DNA from: Pseudomonadota bacterium
GTDB lineage: Bacteria > Desulfobacterota > Desulfobacteria > Desulfobacterales > Desulfobacteraceae
Assembly (NCBI GenBank): GCA_018816605.1
Contig: JAHIVS010000028.1
Span: forward strand, 1 to 19,427
Length of the DNA stretch: 19,427 nt
Direction of reading: 5' to 3'
Shown here: in pieces, positions 7,590 through 14,395 of the stretch
Numbering within the stretch: the stretch's first letter is position 1
How the letters are laid out: every line of letters begins with the position of its first letter
Notes under the pieces: model-generated
What the model was told of the DNA's origin: nothing
The model's input: only the letters and a program-made list of their open reading frames with translations
Database searches by the model: none
Translations under genes and position numbers: made by a program

Positions 7590-8202
7590 TACAGAATACA
7601 CTTCGGCTCAACTAAGCTTTTTGGCCGTATGGTATCTGTTTGTGGATATCAAGGCCATTACCAAAGCATTTAACAACGAGTTTGGAACATCGAAAACAGA
7701 GGGCGCTATTAAGGCCACACTTGGCAGGAACAAAATATTATCCGGAAGAAATGGGAGATTTTCCAAAGGCAATAAACCATGGAATTCCGGGACTAAAGGT
7801 AAGGGGCTGACAGGGCCAAACAGCGGCAGTTTTAAAAAAGGCAACTTACCTGCAAATGTAAAACCCATCGGGCATGAGCGGATTGATAACAAAGACGGGT
7901 ATGTCTGGATCAAAGTGCCAGAGGCCAACCCGTACACAGGGGCTCCAGCCAGATACAAACAAAAACACGTTCATCTCTATGAACAGAAAAACGGCCCGGT
8001 ACCGGACGGTATGGTGGTGATCTTTAAAGATGGGGATAGGCTTAATTTTGATCCTGAAAACCTTGCCACCATCACCAGGTCTGAACTTGTCCGCCTCAAT
8101 CAGTTTGGATACGGAAGGCTACCGGAAGAGCTTAAGCCATCCGCATTAGCGATGACTCAACTTAAGGTAAAGGCCTTTGAAATGGCCAAAGCGGCAAAAT
8201 AA
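7582..8202 (+). CDS. HNH-type endonuclease-like protein
   Basis: The start is taken as ATG 7582, after TTTGGAGG, rather than the upstream in-frame ATG at 7543. The product is 206 residues. The N-terminal 55 residues look like a helix-turn-helix (ITKAFNNEFGTSKTEGAIKATL). A Gly/Lys-rich repeat-like linker follows (FSKGNKPWNSGTKGKG and FKKGNLPANVKP), which is typical of phage HNH proteins. The C-terminal core has KHVHLYEQKNGPVPDG, then VVIFKDGDRLNFDPENL. The histidine that in many HNH members precedes DG[ND] is replaced here by Ile-Phe, a variant I recall in a common phage subfamily. Nuclease activity is thus uncertain; DNA binding is likely. Confidence 0.85.
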   Translation: MTDTEYTSAQLSFLAVWYLFVDIKAITKAFNNEFGTSKTEGAIKATLGRNKILSGRNGRFSKGNKPWNSGTKGKGLTGPNSGSFKKGNLPANVKPIGHERIDNKDGYVWIKVPEANPYTGAPARYKQKHVHLYEQKNGPVPDGMVVIFKDGDRLNFDPENLATITRSELVRLNQFGYGRLPEELKPSALAMTQLKVKAFEMAKAAK

Positions 8203-8224
8203 CAAGGAGACGCATTAGAAACAA

Positions 8225-8551
8225 ATGCTGAACTTATGGGATGAAATAACAGATAAAGATTTTGAGGACGATTCCATGGCCCTGCTGGTTGAAGTGGTGG
8301 GACTGGAGATTGCCAAGAAAATCGTTTCCGCCCTGGGCGGTGATAATTTGTATGTCCCAAAGGTAGAATCTGTACTCCGCCTTGCCAGGAATCGGAGGAT
8401 CTATAAAGAGTTTACCGGCTTTAATCACAAAGAACTGTCCACAAAATATAACCTTACCACACGCCATATCAGGAAAATAATTGAAATTATTGAGCAACAG
8501 CAAGGGATAAGTCACAGACGTAAGGAAGATCCGCAAATGACTCTGTTTTAA
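8225..8551 (+). CDS. mor: Mor-family transcription activator of middle/late genes
   Basis: A 108-residue protein of the Mor/C family. The N-terminal half is the dimerisation region (DDSMALLVEVVGLEIAKKI), with the conserved GGDNLYVPKVESV strand. The C-terminal helix-turn-helix runs over residues about 70-93 (ELSTKYNLTTRHIRKII). Mu Mor activates the middle promoter, which lacks a good -35 box. The position here, last before a strong terminator and followed by lysis and packaging genes, is exactly Mu-like. An in-frame TAG at 8216 limits the start to ATG 8225. The nearest Shine-Dalgarno (AAGGAG, 8204-8209) is about 15 nt away, unusually far, so expression may be low. Confidence 0.92.
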   Translation: MLNLWDEITDKDFEDDSMALLVEVVGLEIAKKIVSALGGDNLYVPKVESVLRLARNRRIYKEFTGFNHKELSTKYNLTTRHIRKIIEIIEQQQGISHRRKEDPQMTLF

Positions 8552-8571
8552 AATCCATCTTCTTCAGGAAT

Positions 8572-8615
8572 AAAAATGACCCTTCCGGTTACAACCGGGA
8601 GGGTCATTTTTTTTT
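8572..8615 (+). terminator. Rho-independent terminator after the early operon
   Basis: Arms at 8572-8590 and 8593-8611 are complementary over 19 positions, with a single G-U pair, forming a long GC-rich hairpin (core GACCCT/AGGGTC and CGGTT/AACCG). The right arm runs into a nine-T tract ending at 8615. The A-run at the left base means it could also stop transcription from the other strand. It lies 20 nt after the Mor-like stop codon. Confidence 0.93.
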
Positions 8616-8718
8616 GAACTGTATCTTTGTACATGACCGGCTGGCGGGTGTTAGGCTCTGACCATTTCATAGTTCTACTATCTTTTATGAAGGTTAACAA
8701 CAGGAGGTGTGAAGTGTA
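8616..8718 (+). promoter_or_regulatory. Probable activator-dependent (Mor-type) promoter region
   Basis: This 103-nt stretch between the terminator and the peptidase gene has no gene. A possible -10, TACTAT at 8676-8681, has no recognisable -35 at the usual distance, as expected for a Mor-dependent promoter. An imperfect dyad lies at 8636-8649 (ACC...GGT), centred about 45 bases before the predicted start near 8688; Mu Mor binds a dyad centred near -43.5. A perfect inverted repeat ATAGT-TCT-ACTAT (8669-8681) overlaps the -10. A strong AGGAGGTG ribosome site begins at about 8702. The terminator just before makes a new promoter necessary; the exact boxes are inferred. Confidence 0.5.
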
Positions 8719-9138
8719 ATGCCAAAATTCTCTCTTAAATCAAACGATAAGCTCAACACCTGCCATCCACTCCTCCAGGAGCTTTTCCGGGAAGTCGTCA
8801 AAACAGATGACTGTTCCATTGTTGAAGGTCAGCGGTCCAGGAGACGTCAAAATCAGCTTTTCAAAGAAGGCAAATCAAAACTGAAATGGCCGGAAGGCAA
8901 GCACAATAGAATGCCGTCCGAGGCCGTTGATGTGGGACCATGGATTGAGGGGCAAGGTATCCCCTGGGATGATCCTGAATATTTTTATTCCTTTGCGTTA
9001 AAAGTCCAGAAAAAAGCGGATGAACTTGGGATACGGCTCCGCTGGGGCGGGGACTGGGATGGTGACGGGGATACGACGGATCAAACCTTCAATGATCTGG
9101 CTCACTGGGAACTTTTAAGCACGGAAAAGGAGGCCTGA
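8719..9138 (+). CDS. M15 family L-alanyl-D-glutamate peptidase-like endolysin
   Basis: A 139-residue protein matching the M15C peptidase pattern of T5-type endolysins: IVEGQRSRRRQNQLFKEG, then metal ligands H62 and D71 in KHNRMPSEAVDVGP, and H129 in the final AHWEL. The conserved RWGGDWDGDGD segment precedes the last histidine. The protein would cut the peptide stem of peptidoglycan at the end of infection. There is no signal peptide, so export or a holin is needed; the next gene encodes a membrane protein. The acidic DWDGDGDTTDQ loop resembles the calcium-binding region of T5 endolysin. It is the first gene of the middle/late block. Confidence 0.9.
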   Translation: MPKFSLKSNDKLNTCHPLLQELFREVVKTDDCSIVEGQRSRRRQNQLFKEGKSKLKWPEGKHNRMPSEAVDVGPWIEGQGIPWDDPEYFYSFALKVQKKADELGIRLRWGGDWDGDGDTTDQTFNDLAHWELLSTEKEA

Positions 9139-9141
9139 TCA

Positions 9142-9465
9142 ATGGGACCGATCGTGGAGGGGGGCAATTACTATTTTGAGATAATCAAGTCCATTTTGGA
9201 TCTTGGGCCGATCGGGGTGGTGTTGATCCTGGGGTATTTTGCAAAACAGCAGCTTGAAAAATCATCAACCCAGTACAGAGACCAGATCAATGCGATCCTT
9301 GCCCAGTACCGGGATGACATGATGGAGCAGCGGCGGATGTACGAGAACAACGTCGAGCTGGTCAAGGCGTATCAAGTCCATGCCGGGGATCTCAAGGACG
9401 TCATCATCATGAATACCCAGGCCATGACGAAACTGGTCGATAGAATCGAAAAGGAGGCAAGATGA
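9142..9465 (+). CDS. One-pass membrane protein with coiled-coil tail, holin-like or DUF2730-like
   Basis: A 107-residue protein with one hydrophobic segment at about residues 13-33 (SILDLGPIGVVLILGYFA) after a short N-terminus, then a long charged helical tail likely to form a coiled coil. It starts 3 nt after the endolysin stop and its own stop overlaps the next start as ATGA. The position, next to the endolysin, fits a holin or spanin-related role; Mu-like phages also carry small membrane proteins of unknown function here. The sequence does not decide between these. Confidence 0.75.
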   Translation: MGPIVEGGNYYFEIIKSILDLGPIGVVLILGYFAKQQLEKSSTQYRDQINAILAQYRDDMMEQRRMYENNVELVKAYQVHAGDLKDVIIMNTQAMTKLVDRIEKEAR

Positions 9466-9707
9466 ACGAGCGTCTTGAGAACCAGGGCAGGCTGTCAGAC
9501 TTGACCCGGAAAAAGAAATCCCTTGAATTGTCCATCACTGGACTGATCCACACACTCAGGGCAGAAACAAATCCTCACCGAGAGATTGCAGAAATGAATG
9601 CGGAGTTGATCGGAGAGCAGGGTCTTGAGCTTAGCCAGAAAATCGACCAGGTCAAGGGCATTGAAACTAAAATTTTAGCGCTCAAACGTGCCCTGGGGAT
9701 TGAGTAA
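9462..9707 (+). CDS. Small coiled-coil hypothetical protein
   Basis: An 81-residue, almost wholly helical and highly charged protein with no membrane segment or signal peptide. Heptad-like leucines and isoleucines run through the N-terminal part (LSDLTRKKKSLELSITGLI) and the C-terminal part (LSQKIDQVKGIETKILALK). It shares 4 nt with the upstream membrane protein and one base (TAATG) with the small terminase gene. It sits where Mu-like phages encode gp26-type proteins of unknown role. Coupling on both sides suggests linked expression with lysis and packaging. Confidence 0.75.
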   Translation: MNERLENQGRLSDLTRKKKSLELSITGLIHTLRAETNPHREIAEMNAELIGEQGLELSQKIDQVKGIETKILALKRALGIE

Positions 9708-10285
9708 TGCCGGACGGTTATTCATACGAGATCCGGGAGAATGCCCAGGAGCTTTATGTGGTTGAGGGCAAGACCTATGACCATGTGGCAAAGTTGACGG
9801 AGGTGTCTATTGCCCAGCTCAAACGGTGGGGCAAGGATGCGGACTGGGCTGGTGCCAGAAAGGAATATAGGGAAGCCCTCAGCAGCATAAGGCGGGATAC
9901 CGTGATGCTCCGGGCCAAGCTGTTAAAGACAGCCCTGGGCAGCGGTGACCCCCAAAGCGTTTATGCGTTTGCCGCCATTGAAAAAGCTGTCTCAGCCGGG
10001 AAGAAATCAGCCGATCCGGTTCCGGTGTCATCCCCGGAAAAGCTTAAAGATATCAACACGCCCCAGGATGCCATTGAAGCCCTCCAGGGAGTGGTGGAAC
10101 TCAAGCTCAACAAGATGCTGGCACAGCCGGAAACCCTTCAGCTTTCCCAGGTCAAAGAACTCAAACAGACCATGGAGTTGATTGATCAAATGAAGGCCAA
10201 ATATAGCCCGGATGAGGCCAAAGGCAATACCGGGGAAGCCGGATTATCTGATTCGCTTGAAAAGATGATCAGGAAGCATCTATGA
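9707..10285 (+). CDS. DUF1804-like small terminase (DNA-recognition) subunit
   Basis: A 192-residue protein with an N-terminal helix-turn-helix (about residues 10-50): ENAQELYVVEGKTYDHVAKL, then SIAQLKRWGKDADWAGARKEY. The pattern of a helix-turn-helix followed by a W-x-x-A-R-K-E-Y helix is typical of small terminase-like proteins including DUF1804. A helical middle (TVMLRAKLLKTALGSGDPQSVYAFAAIEK in parts, residues about 65-93) and a C-terminal helix probably mediate oligomerisation and contact with the large subunit. Its stop overlaps the large terminase start as ATGA, supporting the pairing. It would recognise phage DNA and start head-full packaging. Confidence 0.85.
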   Translation: MPDGYSYEIRENAQELYVVEGKTYDHVAKLTEVSIAQLKRWGKDADWAGARKEYREALSSIRRDTVMLRAKLLKTALGSGDPQSVYAFAAIEKAVSAGKKSADPVPVSSPEKLKDINTPQDAIEALQGVVELKLNKMLAQPETLQLSQVKELKQTMELIDQMKAKYSPDEAKGNTGEAGLSDSLEKMIRKHL

Positions 10286-11754
10286 GACTGCTCCTCTATC
10301 AAAATAAATGGACCAACGACGAATCTCAGGTGAAGTGGTGGGAGAAGTCAAGGCGGATCGGTGCCTCTTTCTGTGATGCCGCAGATTCAGCCTTGAAGGC
10401 TGCAAAGAAGGAATCCGAGGGGGGGATGGACTGTTTTTATCTTTCATACAACAAGGACATGACAGCTCAGTATGTCAAAGACGTAGCCTTCTGGGCAAAA
10501 AAATTAAATTTGGTGTGCAGTGAATTCGAAGAAATCATCATCAAGGATGAAGACAAAGATATTAATATTTACCAGGTCCGTTTTGCATCCGGCCATATCG
10601 TGCAGGGCCTTCCTTCCATCCCCAAAAGTCTCAGATCAAAACAGGGGAAGGTAACTATCGATGAGGCCGCTTTTGTTGAAGATCTCAAAGCCATTCTTAA
10701 GGCTGCTATTGCTATGCTCATGTGGGGAGGTCAAGTGTGCGTCATTTCCACCCATGATGGTGATGAAAACGAATTCAATCAAAAAATTGAAGATATTCGT
10801 GCAGGCAAGCTGTCTTATGCACTGCACAGGACTACCCTGGATGATGCCCTGGAGCAGGGATTGTACCGGGCGATCTGCGAACGGGCTGGCCGGGAATACA
10901 GCAAAGAAGCAGAGGATAAATGGAAGGCCGAGTTGATTGAGCAATACGGCGATGATGCGGATGAAGAGCTGTTCTGTATTCCTTCCATGGGAACGGGTGG
11001 TTACTTTACCCGGCCCCAGATCAAAGCCTGCATGAAAAAGGATATCCCGGTCATTACCTATTCCCAGAAGGATGAATGGGAAGAACTGCCGGATGAGGTC
11101 CGGGAAGAGGAAACCCGGGAATGGCTGGAAGAAAATATTGCCCCCCTCCTGGAGGCGCTGGATCCCGATCGGAAAACCTGGATTGGTGAAGACTTTGCCA
11201 GGGATCAGAATCTGACCGTGATCTGGCCCGGGCAGGAAAAAGAGGATGCCAATATCCGGGTTCCATTCGGACTTGAGCTTTTCAATATCCCCTTCCGTCA
11301 GCAAGAGCAGATCTTGTTCTATGTGCTGGACGGACTGCCTTGTTTCCAGGGAGGGGCCATGGACGCCCGGGGCAACGGCCAGGCCCTGGCTGAGTATGCC
11401 ATGCAGCGGTACAGCCCTGACCGAATTCATAGAATTAAAGCAAGTGACTCCTGGTACGGCAGATGGTTCCCCGCGTACAAGGCTACCATCCAAGACCAGG
11501 CCATGGATATGCCCCAAAGTGCCGACGTCATAGAAGATCACCGGGCTGTCAAAAAAATCAAGGGGATCCCCAAGATAGCAGAGGCCCAGGCAAAGGATAA
11601 GAAGTCCAAAAAGAAACGGCATGGTGACTCTGCCATTGCAGGCGTCATGCTGAATTATGCGGTCGAGGAAATCGAAGGCCCGGGAGAAATAGACTTTGAA
11701 TCCACCGGCAAGAAAAGAGCATCTGCACAATCTAACGGATTTATGGAGAACTGA
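10282..11754 (+). CDS. Terminase large subunit, Mu gp28-like
   Basis: This 490-residue protein is the packaging motor and nuclease. Near the N-terminus, WWEKSRRIGAS (residues about 19-29) is the adenine-binding/Walker A-like region. Walker B is VTIDEAAF near residues 123-130. The coupling motif is VISTHDGDEN at about 154-163. The RNase H-like nuclease begins at IGEDFARDQ (about 301-309); further acidic residues lie in GAMDARGNGQ (D near 360) and KKKRHGDSAIAG (D near 449), giving the expected three metal ligands. Mu gp28 is somewhat longer (about 550). It is coupled to the small terminase upstream and, by TGATG, to the portal gene downstream. Confidence 0.94.
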   Translation: MRLLLYQNKWTNDESQVKWWEKSRRIGASFCDAADSALKAAKKESEGGMDCFYLSYNKDMTAQYVKDVAFWAKKLNLVCSEFEEIIIKDEDKDINIYQVRFASGHIVQGLPSIPKSLRSKQGKVTIDEAAFVEDLKAILKAAIAMLMWGGQVCVISTHDGDENEFNQKIEDIRAGKLSYALHRTTLDDALEQGLYRAICERAGREYSKEAEDKWKAELIEQYGDDADEELFCIPSMGTGGYFTRPQIKACMKKDIPVITYSQKDEWEELPDEVREEETREWLEENIAPLLEALDPDRKTWIGEDFARDQNLTVIWPGQEKEDANIRVPFGLELFNIPFRQQEQILFYVLDGLPCFQGGAMDARGNGQALAEYAMQRYSPDRIHRIKASDSWYGRWFPAYKATIQDQAMDMPQSADVIEDHRAVKKIKGIPKIAEAQAKDKKSKKKRHGDSAIAGVMLNYAVEEIEGPGEIDFESTGKKRASAQSNGFMEN

Positions 11755-13532
11755 TGGACGATACAGTCAAAAAAGCACCGATTGTTGATGAAATTGCGGT
11801 AGCCGAAAAGGACATTGATATCTATGCTGGCTGGACCAACCGTTTAGAAAATCCGGATCCGGTCCTCAGGAGTGAAGCCTCTGGCAAGGGATTAAAACTA
11901 TATGACGAAGTGGAACGGGATGGTCATGCCGGTGCGGTCCTTCAGCAAAGAACCCTGGCTGTTGTCAGCAGGCCCTGGGATGTCATCCCGGGAGAAGACA
12001 CCAAGCAGGCCAAGGACATAGCCAAATTTGTCAAAGACACCCTGGAGGATACAAATTTCAAACAGGCCTGCCAGGAGATCCTGCTGGCAGTTCTGTATGG
12101 GTTTTATGTCATAGAGGTCATGTGGACGGTCAAAAACGGTCAGTATGTGATTTCAAAATTCAGGGCCAAACATCCCAAACGGTTCCAGTTCACCCCGGCC
12201 CGCGAGCTGCGATTAATCATCCCGGACAACATGCTTGAAGGAGAGCCGCTGCCGGACAGAAAATTTGTGGTGTTCAGCTACGGGTCCAGCGACAACCCGT
12301 ATGGCAAGGGTCTGGGGCAAAAGATGTGGTGGCCGGTCTGGTTCAAGAAACACGGGATCAAATTCTGGATGATCTTCCTGGACAAATTCGGTAGCCCAAC
12401 TCCGGTGGGCAAATATCCTCCCGGTGGCGGCAAGGAAAAAGAGCATAAACAAAAACTTTTGGAGGCCATTGACGCCATTCAGCAGGAGACTGGTGTGGTT
12501 ATCCCTGAAGGAATGTCTCTGGATCTCTTGGAAGCCACCAGGGGTGGTAATGTCACCTATGAGACCCTTTGCGAATACATGGACAAGCAGAACACCAAAA
12601 CGGTTCTGTCCCAGACCGGTACCACAGATATCAAGGATGCCGGGGCCTATAATGCTTCCCAGACCCTGGATGAGATCCGGCAGGCCATTTGTGAGGCAGA
12701 TGCGGATCTGTTGTGCGAGTGTTATAATGAGAGCCTTATCCAATGGATTGTTGACTACAATTTTGCCAATGTCACAGAGTATCCCCGGTTTACCATTCAT
12801 ACCAAACCCTCAAAGAACTCCAAGGATCATGCAGAAACAGACAAGATCCTCATCAATGATATCGGCTTGCCCGTGAGCCAAAAATATCTGTATGAAAAAT
12901 ACAATATCCCCGAGCCTCAAAAAGGAGAAGTGCTTGTCAATCTTCCTGAACAAAACACCCCGTTTAAAGCTTTTTCAGAAGAGATAATCGATTTCAGCGA
13001 CACCTCCCAGGACGAGATAGACAAGCTGATTGACCGCCAGGTTAAACTTGCTGTTCCCAGGTTTTCTAAAAACATTGATACCATCAAAGATTATTTGTCC
13101 AGGGCAAGCAGTTTTAAATCAGCCCAAAGGGCCTGGTTAAGCTCTTTGATGGAATGGATGCCACACGGACCTCTCCATTGCTTGCCATGGGCCTCCAGAA
13201 CGCCTGGGATATCGGTGTTGAAAGCATTGGCATGGACTCTGATTTTGCCGAGGTGTTGTGGGGGCCTGGGACCGCTTTCAAAACTGCCATTGAGTATTTT
13301 GAATCCAGGGGCTTTTTTATGGCCAATATTGCCAATGCCGATATCCTGGGGGCTGTGGAAAATGAAATCACCCGGGCCATGGAAGGCGGGGTCACCCTGG
13401 ACGCTTTCAAGGAAGACGTGGATGCCATCTTCACCCGGCACGGGTATGATCCTCTGGCACCCTTCCATATCAAAACCATTTTCCAGACCAACCTGCACAT
13501 CAATTACCAGGGGGGCCGGTATTTTCAGATGA
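11754..13532 (+). CDS. DUF935 portal protein (Mu gp29-like), 3' end frame-shifted
   Basis: The portal forms the ring at the head vertex through which DNA passes. The family is shown by RTLAVVSRPWDVIPG, the conserved DKFGSPTPVGKYPPG near residue 210 and SQTGTTDIKDAGAYNA near 285. The reading frame as given runs 592 residues, but only about the first 455 look real. After IKDYLSRASSFKSAQ the protein becomes Pro/Trp/Ser-rich and unlike the family, while the expected portal tail (LVKLFDGMDA, SPLLAMGLQNAWDIGV) continues in the -1 frame from about 13118. A one-base loss in the CCCAAAGGG run (13123-13131) explains this. In the repaired frame no stop separates portal from MuF, giving a fusion of about 729 residues. 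Confidence 0.88.
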   Translation: MDDTVKKAPIVDEIAVAEKDIDIYAGWTNRLENPDPVLRSEASGKGLKLYDEVERDGHAGAVLQQRTLAVVSRPWDVIPGEDTKQAKDIAKFVKDTLEDTNFKQACQEILLAVLYGFYVIEVMWTVKNGQYVISKFRAKHPKRFQFTPARELRLIIPDNMLEGEPLPDRKFVVFSYGSSDNPYGKGLGQKMWWPVWFKKHGIKFWMIFLDKFGSPTPVGKYPPGGGKEKEHKQKLLEAIDAIQQETGVVIPEGMSLDLLEATRGGNVTYETLCEYMDKQNTKTVLSQTGTTDIKDAGAYNASQTLDEIRQAICEADADLLCECYNESLIQWIVDYNFANVTEYPRFTIHTKPSKNSKDHAETDKILINDIGLPVSQKYLYEKYNIPEPQKGEVLVNLPEQNTPFKAFSEEIIDFSDTSQDEIDKLIDRQVKLAVPRFSKNIDTIKDYLSRASSFKSAQRAWLSSLMEWMPHGPLHCLPWASRTPGISVLKALAWTLILPRCCGGLGPLSKLPLSILNPGAFLWPILPMPISWGLWKMKSPGPWKAGSPWTLSRKTWMPSSPGTGMILWHPSISKPFSRPTCTSITRGAGIFR

Positions 13533-13942
13533 AACGCCCGGCTGTAGTTGCGGCCAGGCCATTCTGGCGGCTGGTTGCAATACAAGACGGGAACACCCGG
13601 CCGGACCATTGGGCCAACCATGGCAAGATCTTTCCCCATGACCATGGGTTCTGGGACATCTGGTATCCGCCCAACGGGTACAACTGCCGCTGCACGGTTG
13701 TGACGGTCTCACAAAGTGAACTGGACCGGTACGGCTGGGAAGTAGAAACCCAGGATCCCACAGGGCTTTTGTATGAACCGGTGGATACTGTGACCGGTGT
13801 GAAAATGCCAGCCCGGAACCTGATGCCGGACCCGGGCTGGGCCAAGAATCCTGCCAAGGAAATCTGGAAGCCTGATTTCTCCCGGTACAGCCCGGACCTT
13901 GCCGCAAAACTTAAGAAAAAGCTGGAGGGTTCCCATGCCTGA
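13154..13942 (+). CDS. MuF / head morphogenesis protein (Mu gp30-like)
   Basis: A minor head protein that associates with the portal. From the first ATG in this frame it is 262 residues, but the frame is open from 13118 and its first 25 residues are really the tail of the portal. MuF proper begins near MDSDFAEVLWGPG (ATG 13232), followed by AIEYFESRG, the helical DILGAVENEITRAMEGGVTLDAF segment (in parts, residues about 69-91) and IFQTNLHINYQGGRYFQM. The hallmark PPNGYNCRC, with C178 and C180, lies near residue 175. None of the ATGs at 13154, 13190 or 13232 has a good ribosome site, so independent expression is doubtful. The stop overlaps the next start by 8 nt. Confidence 0.85.
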   Translation: MDATRTSPLLAMGLQNAWDIGVESIGMDSDFAEVLWGPGTAFKTAIEYFESRGFFMANIANADILGAVENEITRAMEGGVTLDAFKEDVDAIFTRHGYDPLAPFHIKTIFQTNLHINYQGGRYFQMKRPAVVAARPFWRLVAIQDGNTRPDHWANHGKIFPHDHGFWDIWYPPNGYNCRCTVVTVSQSELDRYGWEVETQDPTGLLYEPVDTVTGVKMPARNLMPDPGWAKNPAKEIWKPDFSRYSPDLAAKLKKKLEGSHA

Positions 13943-14393
13943 TCCGCATTACATCTATGACGACCGGGAATTCCAGAATATGGTCCGGGACATGATCGCA
14001 AAGCTTGGCAATCTTGAGCCCGCCCATGAGATTGCCGGGGAGATCCTTCATGCCTCCATTCTGAAAAACTTTGAAGACGGGGGCAGACCAAACAAATGGC
14101 CGGACCTGGCAAAGAGCACCAAGGAACAAAGAGCCAAACAAGGCACCTGGCCCGGACAGATCCTGGTTCGGACCGGGGTCCGTGGCGGTCTCATGGGGGC
14201 GGTCACCTATGATGCCGCACCCAGTCAAGTGGTGTTCCTGGGCAACAAGCCGTATTCCGCCATCCACCATTTTGGGGGCATGGCAGGCAAAGGTCTTAAA
14301 ACAAAGATCCCGGCCCGGCCGTACATGATGATCCAGGATGAAGACTGGCAAGAGATCAAGACTGCCATACAACAATTTATCTTTGAGGTGTGA
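13935..14393 (+). CDS. G: Phage virion morphogenesis protein (Mu gp31/G-like)
   Basis: The start is placed at ATG 13935, six bases after GGAGG (13924-13928); the frame is open to 13899 within MuF without support. The product is 152 residues. Family features are ASILKNFEDGGRPNKWPDLAKST near residues 42-64 (in parts), then ILVRTGVRGGLMGAVTY and the IHHFGGMAGKG...IPARPYMMI ending typical of Phage_tail_S/gpG proteins. In Mu, gpG is linked to head-tail assembly. It follows MuF and precedes the protease, the same order as Mu gp30-gp31-gp32. Confidence 0.9.
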   Translation: MPDPHYIYDDREFQNMVRDMIAKLGNLEPAHEIAGEILHASILKNFEDGGRPNKWPDLAKSTKEQRAKQGTWPGQILVRTGVRGGLMGAVTYDAAPSQVVFLGNKPYSAIHHFGGMAGKGLKTKIPARPYMMIQDEDWQEIKTAIQQFIFEV

Positions 14394-14395
14394 CC

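Noticed and set aside
10636..11730. 364-residue open frame on the - strand opposite the large terminase
   Set aside because: It is fully antisense to a well-recognised gene, has no family-like sequence or ribosome site, and is explained by codon bias of the + strand gene.
12213..12800. 195-residue open frame on the - strand opposite the portal gene
   Set aside because: Antisense shadow with no recognisable domain or start signal.
13112..13118. TTTTAAA as a -1 slippery site for the portal-MuF frame change
   Set aside because: A slip there would enter the TAA at 13115-13117, so the frame change must lie downstream of it.
13140..13532. Last about 130 residues of the portal reading frame as a real portal domain
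   Set aside because: Low-complexity Pro/Trp/Ser text unlike any portal, while the -1 frame encodes the expected portal tail and MuF.
14390..14395. GTG at 14390 as the start of the protease
   Set aside because: It is part of the GAGGTG ribosome site itself; ATG 14396 has correct spacing and overlaps nothing.
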